From the NCBI GenBank assembly GCA_900078375.1, contig FLQS01000018.1, positions 62,431 through 98,869 on the forward strand: 36,439 bases of DNA. The letters are read 5' to 3'. The notes beneath the pieces are model-generated. The model saw only the letters and a program-made list of their open reading frames with translations. It was not told where the DNA came from and ran no database searches. Shown in pieces: positions 20,750-31,049 of this stretch (position 1 is the first letter of the stretch; each line of letters starts with the position of its first letter). This DNA comes from an uncultured Mycobacterium sp. (GTDB lineage: Bacteria > Actinomycetota > Actinomycetes > Mycobacteriales > Mycobacteriaceae). The translations under genes and the position numbers were made by a program.

Positions 20750-22678
20750 TCAGCCCTTCCGCTCAGGGTGCTCGGCCAGTTGATCTTCGGTGTAGTACTT
20801 CTCGAGTTCGGACAGCTCGAACGTGCCCAGCAGGTCGGGGCGCATCACCGGCTGCTGCTCGGGCGTCACCGTGACATTGGGCACGATCGCGTCGGCCTCG
20901 CCGGGCGCCACCCGGCAGACCAGCAACTTGTTGCGCCAGTGAGCGTCCATCTTGGGGAAGTCGTCGCGGGTGTGTCCGCCACGGCTTTCCGTGCGCTGCA
21001 GCGCGGCCTTGGCCACGCACTCGCTGACCAACAGCATGTTGCGCATGTCGATGGCCAGATGCCAGCCGGGGTTGAAGATCCGGCCGCCTTCGACGACGAC
21101 GTTGGCGTAGCGCGCCTTGAGCTCGTCGATCTTGGCGAGGGCCTCTTGGAGTTCGCCCTCCTTGCGGATGATGCCCGCCAGGTCGTTCATCGACTGCTGC
21201 AGCTCGGCGTGCAGGGTGTAGGGGTTCTCGGCGTTGGCCTTCGGCTCGAACGGCGACAGCGCCAGCTTGGCAGCCTCGTCGATCGCCGCGTCCGTCACCG
21301 CGGGGCGGTTGGCCAGTGCCCGTACGTAGTCGGCCGCACCGAGCCCGGCGCGACGGCCGAACACCAGCAGGTCCGAGAGCGAGTTGCCACCGAGCCGGTT
21401 CGAGCCGTGCATACCGCCCGAGCACTCGCCCGCGGCGAACAGGCCGGGTGTCGAGCCCGCGCCGGTGTCGGGATCGACCTCGATGCCGCCCATCACGTAG
21501 TGACAGGTCGGGCCGACTTCCATCATGTCCTTGGTGATGTCGACTTCGGCCAGCTCGATGAACTGGTGGTACATCGACGGCAGGCGGCGCTTGATCTCCT
21601 CGGCGGGCATCCGCGAGGCGATGTCGAGATAGACGCCGCCGTGTGGGGTGCCGCGGCCGGCCTTGACCTCGTCGTTGATGGCACGGGCGACCTCGTCGCG
21701 AGGCAGCAGGTCAGGGGTGCGGCGCGCGGAGTCGTTGTCCTTGAGCCACTGATCGGCTTCGTCCTCGGATTCGGCGTACTGCCCCTTGAACACCTCGGGG
21801 ATGTAGTCGAACATGAACCGCTTGCCCTCGGAGTTCTTCAGCACCCCGCCGTCACCGCGGACACCCTCGGTGACCAGGATGCCCTTCACTGACAGCGGCC
21901 AGACCATGCCGGTCGGATGGAACTGGATGAACTCCATGTTGATCAGGCCAGAACCCGCGCGCAGCGCGAGCGCATGCCCGTCGCCGGTGTACTCCCAGGA
22001 GTTCGACGACACCTTGAACGACTTGCCGATACCGCCGGTGGCGAGCACGACTGCCGGCGTCTCGAAGAGGATGAACTTGCCGGTCTCGCGCCAGTAACCG
22101 AAGGCGCCCGCGATCCGCCCGCCATTTTCCGGGCCGTCCGTGATCAGGTCGGTGATCGCGCACTCGTGGAAGACCTTGATCCGGGCTTCGTAGTCGCCGA
22201 GTTCCTTCTTGTCGTCCTGCTGCAGCGAGACGATCTTCTGCTGCAGGGTGCGGATGATCTCCAGGCCGGTGCGGTCGCCGACGTGTGCCAGCCGCGGGTA
22301 GGTGTGCCCGCCGAAGTTGCGCTGGCTGATCTTGCCGTCTTTGGTGCGGTCGAACAGCGCGCCGTAGGTCTCCAGCTCCCACACCCGGTCGGGGGCTTCC
22401 TGCGCGTGCAGCTCGGCCATCCGCCAGTTGTTGAGGAACTTGCCGCCGCGCATGGTGTCACCGAAGTGCACCTGCCAGCTGTCCTTGGTGTTGACGTTGC
22501 GCATGGCCGCGGCGCAACCGCCCTCGGCCATGACGGTGTGTGCCTTACCGAACAGTGACTTCGTCACCACGGCGACCTTCAAACCCCGTTCCCGGGCTTC
22601 GATGACCGCTCGTAGGCCCGCGCCGCCGGCACCGATCACTACTACGTCGTAGGAATGCCGTTCGACCTCAACCGTCAT
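20750..22678 (-). CDS. sdhA: Succinate dehydrogenase flavoprotein subunit (Sdh1, Rv0248c-like)
   Basis: This 642-residue catalytic subunit oxidises succinate to fumarate. The Rossmann motif VVVIGAGGAGLRA (residues 12-24) binds FAD, and His47 in KAHTVMAEGG is at the position of the covalent flavin link. Downstream, EFIQFHPTGM, VRGDGG and GGVYLD line the dicarboxylate site, and CSGGMHGSNRLGGNSL closes the flavin domain. The C-terminal helical and capping regions are full length. It lies 56 nt after sdhC and 2 nt before sdhB, in the order sdhC-sdhA-sdhB. Nothing is truncated. By Mtb numbering this is the Sdh1 enzyme rather than the Sdh2 (Rv3316-Rv3319) type. Confidence 0.96.
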   Translation of the reverse strand: MTVEVERHSYDVVVIGAGGAGLRAVIEARERGLKVAVVTKSLFGKAHTVMAEGGCAAAMRNVNTKDSWQVHFGDTMRGGKFLNNWRMAELHAQEAPDRVWELETYGALFDRTKDGKISQRNFGGHTYPRLAHVGDRTGLEIIRTLQQKIVSLQQDDKKELGDYEARIKVFHECAITDLITDGPENGGRIAGAFGYWRETGKFILFETPAVVLATGGIGKSFKVSSNSWEYTGDGHALALRAGSGLINMEFIQFHPTGMVWPLSVKGILVTEGVRGDGGVLKNSEGKRFMFDYIPEVFKGQYAESEDEADQWLKDNDSARRTPDLLPRDEVARAINDEVKAGRGTPHGGVYLDIASRMPAEEIKRRLPSMYHQFIELAEVDITKDMMEVGPTCHYVMGGIEVDPDTGAGSTPGLFAAGECSGGMHGSNRLGGNSLSDLLVFGRRAGLGAADYVRALANRPAVTDAAIDEAAKLALSPFEPKANAENPYTLHAELQQSMNDLAGIIRKEGELQEALAKIDELKARYANVVVEGGRIFNPGWHLAIDMRNMLLVSECVAKAALQRTESRGGHTRDDFPKMDAHWRNKLLVCRVAPGEADAIVPNVTVTPEQQPVMRPDLLGTFELSELEKYYTEDQLAEHPERKG

Positions 22679-22734
22679 TAGACCTCGCTCAAGCTATGGT
22701 TCGGGAACTTATTGTCAGCCAATGGATCTCAGCG

Positions 22735-23571
22735 TCAGCCAACGAATCTGAGGTCAGAGATGGTGCCACTGGCCACCAGCATGACGTAGAAATCGGTGAG
22801 CATCAGGGTGCCGAGCGTGATCCAGGCGTATTGCTTGTGCCGGGTGTTCAGCTTGCTGACCTGTGTCCAGATCCAGTACCGCACCGGATGCTTCGAGAAG
22901 TGCTTGAGCCGGCCACCGGTCACGTGCCGGCAGGAGTGGCAGGAGATCGTGTAGACCCACAGCATCACGACGTTGCCGACCAGAATGATGTTGCCCAGGC
23001 CGAATCCGAAGCCGCCGGGCCCGTCCTCGGAGTGGAAGGCGACGATCGCGTCGTAGGTGTTGATCAGCGAGATGATGCCGGCGATGTAGAAAAAGTACCG
23101 GTGGGTGTTCTGGATGATCAGCGGAAAGCGGGTCTCGCCAGTGTATTTCGCGTGCGGCTCGGCCACTGCGCAGGCGGTCGGGGACTGCCACACCGAGCGG
23201 TAGTAGGCGCCGCGGTAGTAGTAGCAGGTCAGCCGGAACAGCAGCAGGAACGGCAGCGACAGGAAGGCGTACGGCAGCAACGACAGCGGCCCGGTGGCGG
23301 GCAGGATCTGCGGCCAGAAGTCGCTCGCGTCACCGCACGCCTTGCTCAGGCATGGCGAGTAGAACGGCGTCAGATAGTGGTACTGCGGAACGAAGAAGTG
23401 GTCCCGCTGGAACGCACGCACCGTCGCGTAGATGACGAATGCGGCGAAACCCAGGTCGACGACGATGGGTGATTTCAGCCAGTTGTCGGTCCGCAGCGTG
23501 CGTTGCGGTATCTGGGCACGGCCGGGTGAGAAGACGCCGGTCGAAGGACGGTTAGCCGCAGGTGCGCTCAT
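22735..23571 (-). CDS. sdhC: Succinate dehydrogenase membrane anchor (Sdh1, Rv0249c-like) with Cys/His cluster
   Basis: This 278-residue anchor has about five hydrophobic helices (roughly 32-50, 90-115, 150-170, 190-210, 245-268). The fourth ends in the cluster Cys211-His212-Ser-Cys214-Arg-His216. A Cys74/Cys79 pair lies in the outward-looking loop after the first helix, in CLSKACGD. From memory, the M. smegmatis Sdh1 structure has a Rieske-type [2Fe-2S] centre in the membrane, and the CxxC/His set here is a good match for its ligands. Which residues coordinate it is inference. Start ATG 23571 has a loose GGGG about 10 nt upstream. It is the first sdh gene, 68 nt after the Rv0250c-like gene. 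Confidence 0.92.
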   Translation of the reverse strand: MSAPAANRPSTGVFSPGRAQIPQRTLRTDNWLKSPIVVDLGFAAFVIYATVRAFQRDHFFVPQYHYLTPFYSPCLSKACGDASDFWPQILPATGPLSLLPYAFLSLPFLLLFRLTCYYYRGAYYRSVWQSPTACAVAEPHAKYTGETRFPLIIQNTHRYFFYIAGIISLINTYDAIVAFHSEDGPGGFGFGLGNIILVGNVVMLWVYTISCHSCRHVTGGRLKHFSKHPVRYWIWTQVSKLNTRHKQYAWITLGTLMLTDFYVMLVASGTISDLRFVG

Positions 23572-23639
23572 CTACTGTGATCCCCTTCGCATGAACTCAT
23601 CGGAGGGTACCTAGACCACGGCACCCGGCTAAATCGGGG

Positions 23640-23936
23640 TCAGTGGCGGCTGTGGCCGCCAACGCCTTCGTCATCGACGTCCCGCCAGAAGGTGCTGTCG
23701 TATGGCGTGTCCGGAATTCCGATCTTCTCTCCGGACGCCACAACTGTTTGCTGGGTTAGGGCAAGCTCATTGGCATCGATATCGAGAAGTTCCACGTCAT
23801 TGACGATGCGTTCGGCGTCGTTGACGATTCGGCGCATTGCCGGACTGTCGCCGTATCGCGACTTCAACGAGGTCACGCAACGCCGCAATCCGCCAATCAG
23901 ATGGTGAAGTTCGGCCAATTCTGTGGTGGTAGACAA
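23640..23936 (-). CDS. Rv0250c-like conserved protein heading the sdh1 operon
   Basis: This is a 98-residue soluble protein with a mostly helical N-terminal two thirds (LHHLIGGLRRCVTSLKSRYG, then IVNDAERIVNDVELLDIDAN) and an acidic tail ending GVGGHSRH. It has one Cys and no membrane segment. Its place just upstream of the sdh1 genes is shared with Rv0250c, and the 68-nt gap allows co-transcription. A role in Sdh1 assembly or regulation is plausible from this fixed linkage, but the sequence does not prove one. The end WRDVDDEGVGGH with His residues could bind metal, which is speculation. Confidence 0.8.
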   Translation of the reverse strand: MSTTTELAELHHLIGGLRRCVTSLKSRYGDSPAMRRIVNDAERIVNDVELLDIDANELALTQQTVVASGEKIGIPDTPYDSTFWRDVDDEGVGGHSRH

Positions 23937-24093
23937 CGGGACCTCCCCGGGCTGAAGGTGTCATGGATCACAGTACGACAATCGATGCTAGCCACATTTA
24001 GAACTCAACGTGAGACAGGTCACGTCGGGAATGGCGCTGCGACAGCCGTGTTGCACCGCCGGTAAGAACTAACGAGAACGAGAGGTGACTCCG
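23937..24093. promoter_or_regulatory. Divergent promoter region between the sdh1 operon and the PEP mutase-like gene
   Basis: This 157-bp region lies between divergent starts. On the minus strand TAGCAT (23985-23990) fits a TANNNT -10 about 50 nt before the Rv0250c-like ATG. On the plus strand a GAGAGGTG ribosome-binding site precedes GTG 24094. No strong palindrome was seen. Confidence 0.4.
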
Positions 24094-24855
24094 GTGCCCA
24101 GTCAGAGCAGTCTTGCGCAGCGTGCTGAAGCGTTGTTGGCGTTGCATCAGCCGGGAAATCCGGTGGTGCTGCCGACGGTGTGGGATGCCTGGTCGGCGTC
24201 GCTGGCGGTGGAAGCCGGGTTCGCGGCACTGACCGTCGGAAGCCACCCGCTGGCGGACTCGGTCGGCAAGCCCGACGGCGAAGGCATGAGTTTCGAGGAT
24301 GTCGTTGCCCGGGTCGCCCAGATCACGGCCGCCGTGGACGTGCCGGTCTCGGTCGACATCGAGTCGGGCTACGCACAGTCGGGTGAGCGCCTGATCGACG
24401 GGCTGCTCGGCGCCGGGGCGGTCGGCCTGAACATCGAGGACACCGTGCACAGCGAGGGTAAGCGGTTGCGGTCGTCGGCCGAGCACGCCGAACTCGTCGG
24501 GTCGCTGCGGGCCGCCGCCGACAAGGCCGGCGTCCACGTGGTCGTCAATGCCCGTACCGATCTGTTCCTGCGTAACGACGGCGACGACGCCGACCGGGTC
24601 GACCGGGCCATCGCGCGGCTGTCTGACGCCGCTGCGGCGGGCGCCGACGTGCTCTACCCGGTGGGCCGGCACGATCCAGAGACGTTGCGCCGCCTGGCCA
24701 CTGAGCTCCCACTGCCGATCAACGCGATCGCGATACCGGAGTCTGACGACCCGGCGTCGTTCGGGCCGCTGGGTGTGGCGCGGATCAGTTTCGGGCCGTT
24801 CTGGCAGCGTGCGCTGTCGGTGCGGGCCAACGAGATCCTGGCGCGCTGGCGCTAG
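24094..24855 (+). CDS. Isocitrate lyase/phosphoenolpyruvate mutase superfamily protein
   Basis: This 253-residue TIM-barrel enzyme probably starts at GTG 24094, because AGAGGTG sits about 6 nt upstream. An in-frame GTG at 24085 would overlap that site. Family landmarks are LPTVWDAWSA near the N-terminus, the Mg-binding VDIESGY, GLNIEDT and VVNARTD. The mobile loop reads SVGKPDGEGMSF and lacks the KKCGH signature of isocitrate and methylisocitrate lyases, so C-C lyase activity on isocitrate is not expected. It resembles the Mtb Rv1998c group, whose reaction I do not know. It converges with the mmpL gene, leaving 10 nt between stops, and is a single-gene unit. Confidence 0.85.
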   Translation: MPSQSSLAQRAEALLALHQPGNPVVLPTVWDAWSASLAVEAGFAALTVGSHPLADSVGKPDGEGMSFEDVVARVAQITAAVDVPVSVDIESGYAQSGERLIDGLLGAGAVGLNIEDTVHSEGKRLRSSAEHAELVGSLRAAADKAGVHVVVNARTDLFLRNDGDDADRVDRAIARLSDAAAAGADVLYPVGRHDPETLRRLATELPLPINAIAIPESDDPASFGPLGVARISFGPFWQRALSVRANEILARWR

Positions 24856-24865
24856 CCGCTGGCGG

Positions 24866-27769
24866 TTAGGCCTGCGCGGGTAGCGCGGCGGTGTCCACGT
24901 CGTCGTTGGAGCGCTTGGGCGGCTTCGGTGGCAGGAAGTGGTTGTCGCCCCGGGGATAGACCACCTGCGGCCACCAGAACCACCGGCCCAGCATGACCGC
25001 GATCGACGGCATCAGCAGGGACCGCACGATGAACGTGTCGATCAGCAGGCCGATAGCGATCGTCGAGCCCATCTGAGCCAGCACGACCAGCTTGCTGATC
25101 ATCATTCCCGCCATCGTGGCGGCGAACACCAGGCCGGCCGACGTCACCACACCACCGGTGCCGGCCATGGACCGGATGATGCCGGTCTTCAAGCCGGCGT
25201 GGATCTCGTCCTTGAACCGGGAGACCAGCAGCAGGTTGTAGTCCGAGCCGACCGCCAACAGGATGATGACGGACATCAGCATGACCAGCCACTGCACTTG
25301 AATCCCGAACAGGTCTTGCCAGATCAGCACTGAGATGCCGAAGGACGCGGCGATCGAGCTGCCCGCCGTGCCGACGATCACCAGCGCGGCGACCGCGCTT
25401 CGGGTCAGGATGAGCATGATCATGAAGATCAGCGTCAGCGACGACACCACCGCGATCAGCAGGTCGTATCGCGCGCCGTCGGACATGTCCTTGTAGGTCG
25501 CCGCGACCCCGCCGAGATGAATCTTGGCGTTCGACAGTGACGACATCTTCAAGGCTTCCTGCGCGGCCTTGCGTTCCGAGTCGACTCGGGCGATGCCGTC
25601 GACCGTCGCCGGGTCGCCCTCGTGCGTGATGAACATCCGGGTGGATTTACCGTCCGGCGAGAGGAACATCTTCAGACCGCGCTCAAAGTCCGGGTTCTGG
25701 AATGCTTCCGGCGGCAAGAAGAACAAATCGTCGTTCTTGGCCTGGTCGAAGCTCTCGCCCATCGCCAGCGCGGTGTCATTGGTCGCCTGCATCTGGTCGA
25801 GCAGCGCCTTCTGCGAGTTGTACGACGACAGCGCCAGGTCCCTGCTGACCTTCATCGACGCGATCGTCTGGGGCAGCAGCGCGGTCAGCTGTGGTGCGAG
25901 TGCGGCCAGCTGGTCGGTATTGCCTTGCACCCCTTCGGTTTTGTCGGTCACCTGGTCGATCCCGTCGAGGGAGTCGAACAGCGAGCGCGCCGCCGCGCAC
26001 AGGGGGATGTCGAAGCAGTGCGGCTCCCAGTAGAAATAGTTCCGCATGGGCCGGAACTGGTCGTCGAAGTTCGCGATGTTGTCGCGTAGCGCCTTGGTGG
26101 TCTCGAGCAGATCCTGAGACCGGGCTGCCGAGTCCTGGGTGAGTTGGGTCTGCTTGAGCGACAGTTGGTACTGCTTTTCCAGGATGTCGATCGAAACATT
26201 CATCGAGTCAACGGTTTTGAGCTGATTGTCCAACTGATCACGCTGGAACGGCAGGTTCATATTGGTGGTTTGGCCCGCCACACTCGTCTGGAACGGAATC
26301 GAGCTGTGCTGGATCGGAATGCCCAGTGGCCGGGTGATGCTCTGCACCATCGCAATGCCCTCGGTGTGCATGACGTTGCTGGCAATCTTGTTCAGCACCA
26401 GCATGTCGGCGGGATTGCGCATGTCATGGTCGGCTTCGACCATGAGGATGTCGGGGTTCATCCTGGCCTGGGTGAAGTGCCGGTCGGCGGCCGCGAAGCC
26501 CTGATTGACCGGGGCGTCTTTAGGTAGGTAGTACTGGTCGTTGTAGGCCGGCTTGTAGCCGGGGATCGCCACCAGGCCGATCAGCACGACGAACAGGCTT
26601 GCCACGAAAATTGGTGCGGGCCAACGCACGACGGCGGTTCCGACTCGCCGCCAGAATCTGCTCTGCGGAGGCCGTTTGGATTCGTACAGACCGACGCGGC
26701 TGCCAAGGAAGAGCACGGCCGGGCCGAGCGTGACCGCGATGGCCACGATCACCAGCATGCCGATCGCGACGGGGGCGCCCATGGTGGTGAAGTAGGGCAG
26801 CCGCGCGAAGCTCAGGCAGTACGTCGCACCCGCGATCGTCAGTCCCGAGCCCACGATGACGGGTGCAACGGATTTGAAAGTGGCGTAGTAGGACTCGTCT
26901 CGGTCCAGCCCCATGCCGCGATCTTCGCGGTACCGGCCGAAGATGAAGATGCCGTAGTCGGTGGCCGCGGCGATCGCCAGCATCGTGAGGATGTTGCCGG
27001 CGAACGTGGTCAGTCCAAAGGCGCCGTGCAGGGCCAGAATTGACACCACACCGCGGGCGGTCAGCAGCCCGAGGAACGTCAGGAACAACTGGATCAGGGT
27101 GGTTCGGATCGAGCGGTAGACGATCAGCAGCATGCCCGCGATCGCCCCGAGGGTGATCAAGGTGATCAGGGCGAGGCTGGCATTGCCGATGACGTGCAGA
27201 TCGTCGGTGAGCGCGGCGGGGCCGGCGACGTAGGCCTTCACGCCGGGCGGTGCCGGGGTCTCCTCGATCACCTTGCGGACCGCATCGACACCTTCGTTGG
27301 CCAGGGTCTGGCCCTGTTCGCCGGCGAGGTTCAACATCACATAAGACGCTTTGCCATCGGCACTCTGGGCGCCGGCAGCGGTGAGCGTGTCACCCCAGAA
27401 GTCCTGGATGTGCTGGATGTGCTCGGGATCCTGCTGCAGCTTGCGGATGATCGCGTCGTAGTACTGATGGGCGTCAGGGCCCAGCGGCTTCTGGCCCTCG
27501 ACCACGACCATGATCGTGCTGTTGGAGTTGAATTCCTGGAAGTTGGCGCCCATCAACTTCATCGCCTTCATCGACGGCGCGTCTTCGGGTGCCATCGGCG
27601 CGGAGTGCAGCTCGCCGACGACCTCGAGTTGGGGGGCGACGACGTTGACGCCGACGGCGACCGCGATCCAGAACAGGACGATCGGTATCGCGAGGATCCG
27701 AATCATGTGCGGGAACACCGGCCGCTTCGGCCTGCCGGGGGATTCGGGTGCGGTGACGGCGTTGGTCAT
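24866..27769 (-). CDS. MmpL4/MmpL5-type RND transporter
   Basis: This 967-residue MmpL transporter is close in length to Mtb MmpL4 and MmpL5. It has an N-terminal helix after PVFPHMIRILAIPIVLFWIAV, two porter domains and two bundles of helices. Proton-relay Asp-Tyr pairs appear in AAATDYGIFIFGRY and VGSDYNLLLVSRF. A long helical arm in the second porter domain (about 495-560, QYQLSLKQTQLTQDSAARSQ) followed by CFDIPLC is the coiled-coil feature of the MmpL4/5 subgroup. The ATG overlaps the mmpS stop by 4 nt. Known members export siderophores and efflux drugs such as bedaquiline, but cargo here cannot be read. Control by the adjacent MarR suggests induced efflux. Confidence 0.92.
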   Translation of the reverse strand: MTNAVTAPESPGRPKRPVFPHMIRILAIPIVLFWIAVAVGVNVVAPQLEVVGELHSAPMAPEDAPSMKAMKLMGANFQEFNSNSTIMVVVEGQKPLGPDAHQYYDAIIRKLQQDPEHIQHIQDFWGDTLTAAGAQSADGKASYVMLNLAGEQGQTLANEGVDAVRKVIEETPAPPGVKAYVAGPAALTDDLHVIGNASLALITLITLGAIAGMLLIVYRSIRTTLIQLFLTFLGLLTARGVVSILALHGAFGLTTFAGNILTMLAIAAATDYGIFIFGRYREDRGMGLDRDESYYATFKSVAPVIVGSGLTIAGATYCLSFARLPYFTTMGAPVAIGMLVIVAIAVTLGPAVLFLGSRVGLYESKRPPQSRFWRRVGTAVVRWPAPIFVASLFVVLIGLVAIPGYKPAYNDQYYLPKDAPVNQGFAAADRHFTQARMNPDILMVEADHDMRNPADMLVLNKIASNVMHTEGIAMVQSITRPLGIPIQHSSIPFQTSVAGQTTNMNLPFQRDQLDNQLKTVDSMNVSIDILEKQYQLSLKQTQLTQDSAARSQDLLETTKALRDNIANFDDQFRPMRNYFYWEPHCFDIPLCAAARSLFDSLDGIDQVTDKTEGVQGNTDQLAALAPQLTALLPQTIASMKVSRDLALSSYNSQKALLDQMQATNDTALAMGESFDQAKNDDLFFLPPEAFQNPDFERGLKMFLSPDGKSTRMFITHEGDPATVDGIARVDSERKAAQEALKMSSLSNAKIHLGGVAATYKDMSDGARYDLLIAVVSSLTLIFMIMLILTRSAVAALVIVGTAGSSIAASFGISVLIWQDLFGIQVQWLVMLMSVIILLAVGSDYNLLLVSRFKDEIHAGLKTGIIRSMAGTGGVVTSAGLVFAATMAGMMISKLVVLAQMGSTIAIGLLIDTFIVRSLLMPSIAVMLGRWFWWPQVVYPRGDNHFLPPKPPKRSNDDVDTAALPAQA

Positions 27770-28206
27770 GCGGACTTCACCAGGCAGTAGGTCTGGGCAT
27801 TGATGCCATTGGCCGATTGCTCCTCACGGACAGTTCCGTTCACAGTGACGCGGCATCCAATCTGATCGCCGTCGGTCTGTGCCATCAAGCTGGCGCTGAC
27901 GGCGGGCAACGTTGTCGACAGGGTGATCGACCACGGCAGCGGTACGTTCACGGTGTGCACCTTGGCCTCCGGGTCGAAGTAACTGATCTGGGCGGTGGTC
28001 CCCGGTGCGCCATAGACGTCATAGACCATGACCTTGGGATTGAACTGAACGATCTCGATGCCGGCCCCGGCGCCCGCGTTCAGGTCCTGCGACGCGAACA
28101 TCTTGTGCAGACGCGACACGACCAGGCCGGACACCGCCAGCACGACAATCAGCACCAACGGGATCCAGATGCGTTTCAGCACGCGACCCACCGGAATAGC
28201 TTTCAC
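27766..28206 (-). CDS. MmpS family accessory protein
   Basis: This 146-residue MmpS protein starts at GTG 28206, with GGAAGG about 7 nt upstream. A longer frame to 28317 would overlap marR and is unlikely. It has one N-terminal membrane helix (KRIWIPLVLIVVLAVSGLVV) and then a periplasmic beta domain containing VVYDVYGAPGT-like and ATQ/AQISYFD-type stretches. Two late Cys (GCRVTVNG and TYCLVKSA) probably form a disulfide. MmpS proteins assist their MmpL partner, here the gene that overlaps by 4 nt. The gap to marR is 14 nt, so all three are one transcript. Confidence 0.92.
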   Translation of the reverse strand: MKAIPVGRVLKRIWIPLVLIVVLAVSGLVVSRLHKMFASQDLNAGAGAGIEIVQFNPKVMVYDVYGAPGTTAQISYFDPEAKVHTVNVPLPWSITLSTTLPAVSASLMAQTDGDQIGCRVTVNGTVREEQSANGINAQTYCLVKSA

Positions 28207-28220
28207 CCGAACACCTTCCG

Positions 28221-28709
28221 TCAAGGGGTCGACCGCGGTGCGGCCGCCTCTGTCGCACAGTCGGCATTGGCGGCCAGTCGGCTGATGAGCGGAGACGCCA
28301 CCCGCGCCGAGAGCCACAATGTCGACCGTTCCTCGTCCGTCAGCGTTGCGATCAACGCCGCCAGGCGTTCTCGGCGCATACGCTTCCGCTCGTCGAGCAA
28401 TGCCTGCCCCTGGACGGTGATGGCGATCAGGCAGGCCCGGCCGTCGTCAGGGTCGGCGAGCCTGGTCACCAGTCCCGCGCGTTCCAGCCGCTGGATCAAC
28501 TGGGTCATCGACGGCTGACTGACGCCTTCCTTGGCGGCCAGCGTGGTCAACCGGATCGGACCTTCGCGACACACCCGATTCAACGTGAATGCCGCGGATG
28601 CACTCAGGTCAGCGCGGTCGCTGAGGAACCGGATCGTCAGGTCCATTGCCTGGTCGAGGGCATCGCCGACGCACTCGCTGACGTCCTGATCGGTCAGCTG
28701 ATTTCCCAC
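28221..28709 (-). CDS. MarR family transcriptional regulator
   Basis: This 162-residue winged-helix regulator starts at GTG 28709. The helix-turn-helix covers about 50-85 (LTTLAAKEGVSQPSMTQLIQ), followed by the wing RLADPDDGRACLIAITVQG and dimerisation helices. It leads the operon containing mmpS and mmpL, so it probably represses its own transcript until a ligand binds. It is unlike Rv0678 (the Mtb MmpS5-MmpL5 regulator) in sequence and in being co-directional. A 16-bp palindrome with one mismatched pair lies just upstream (28719-28734). Ligand and target range are unknown. Confidence 0.9.
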   Translation of the reverse strand: MGNQLTDQDVSECVGDALDQAMDLTIRFLSDRADLSASAAFTLNRVCREGPIRLTTLAAKEGVSQPSMTQLIQRLERAGLVTRLADPDDGRACLIAITVQGQALLDERKRMRRERLAALIATLTDEERSTLWLSARVASPLISRLAANADCATEAAAPRSTP

Positions 28710-28718
28710 TCGGTATCT

Positions 28719-28734
28719 ATATCACGCGTGCTAT
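28719..28734. promoter_or_regulatory. Palindromic operator candidate for the MarR regulator
   Basis: ATATCACGCGTGCTAT reads almost the same on both strands: 14 of 16 positions are symmetric around a perfect CACGCGTG core. A second inverted repeat GCTA-TG-TAGC (28730-28739) overlaps its right end. The site starts 10 nt before the GTG of marR, where TATAGAT resembles a -10, so binding would block the operon promoter. Confidence 0.55.
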
Positions 28735-28877
28735 GTAGCAGCAATCAAAGCCCAGCCCAATCCGGCTCACAGCCACTTCACAGGTTTGCTGGTCGACGGT
28801 CACGCTGAGTCCAGAATGGCTCAGAGTTGTTGCAGTGCAGCTAGTCCCCGCGGGTGCTGTTGATAAAACGCGGGCCA

Positions 28878-28894
28878 ACCCCAACAACAGGGGT
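28878..28894 (-). terminator. Weak hairpin downstream of aac(2')
   Basis: ACCCC and GGGGT form a 5-bp stem around a 7-nt A-rich loop, about 40 nt after the aac(2') stop. On the minus strand a short T-run follows about 10 nt later. This would mark the end of the long leftward gene string, but the stem is short. The rest of 28740-28931 shows no gene or clear signal. Confidence 0.25.
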
Positions 28895-28931
28895 GACTCG
28901 ATATATTCCGTCAGCTATCTATCGGCGGTCG

Positions 28932-30383
<1,452 letters not shown>

Positions 30384-30387
<4 letters not shown>

Positions 30388-31046
30388 CGCTGGCTTCCCG
30401 TGATCGCCCGGAACTGCACCCAGATGCCGGGCTCCAGCAGCGCTGGCCGCGGTCGGCCGATATCCCACAGGACGGCATCGGTGCGCCCGATCAGCTGCCA
30501 ACCACCGGGGGACTGACGCGGGTAGATGCCGCTGAATTCGCCGGCCAGCCCGACTGATCCGGCCGGCACCGCGGTGCGCGGGTCGCTGCGCCGGGGCACC
30601 ACCAGACGGGGATCGCCGCCGACCAGGTAAGCGAAACCCGGTGCGAATCCGCCGAATCCGACCCGCCATGGAGTGGCGGTATGGGCGTCGATCACCGCTG
30701 CGATGTCCATGCCGGTGTGCGCGGCGACGTCGGCGAGATCGGCGCCGTCGTAGACCACCTCGATCACCACGTCGACGCCTGCGCCCCGCTGAGCTCCGGT
30801 GTCATCGGCATCGATGCGCAGCCGCAGGAGCCGCTGACGGGTGGGTGCCTGGTCATGCGGATCGGTGAGTTTCAGCAGGACGGTGCGGGCGGCCGGGACG
30901 ATATCGAGCACGCCGGGCAGCCCCGCCTGGCGCAGCGCCGCGGCGAGTACCAGCACCTGCTCGGTCGACTCGCATTCGAGCAGCAATCCCTGCTCGCCGT
31001 AGTCACGGATTGTGTTGGACACCATGAGATCTGTCGCCACACTCAT
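30384..31046 (-). CDS. pxpB: 5-oxoprolinase subunit B (Rv0264c, KipI-like)
   Basis: This 220-residue allophanate hydrolase subunit 1-type protein starts at ATG 31046. Conserved stretches are [13 protein letters not shown] near the N-terminus, IEVVYDG(AD)[11 protein letters not shown] in the middle, and the signature [36 protein letters not shown] and [11 protein letters not shown]. It is fused by overlap to pxpC. A 7-bp stem sits 3 nt before the start codon and might mask ribosome entry. The upstream neighbour is a transporter 90 nt away, so it could also have its own promoter. KipI inhibits a sporulation kinase in Bacillus, a role not expected here. Confidence 0.9.
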
Positions 31047-31049
31047 TCA

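Noticed and set aside
20768..21892. 374-codon open frame on the plus strand
   Set aside because: It is antisense to sdhA, whose motifs are unmistakable. It arises from GC-rich codon positions.
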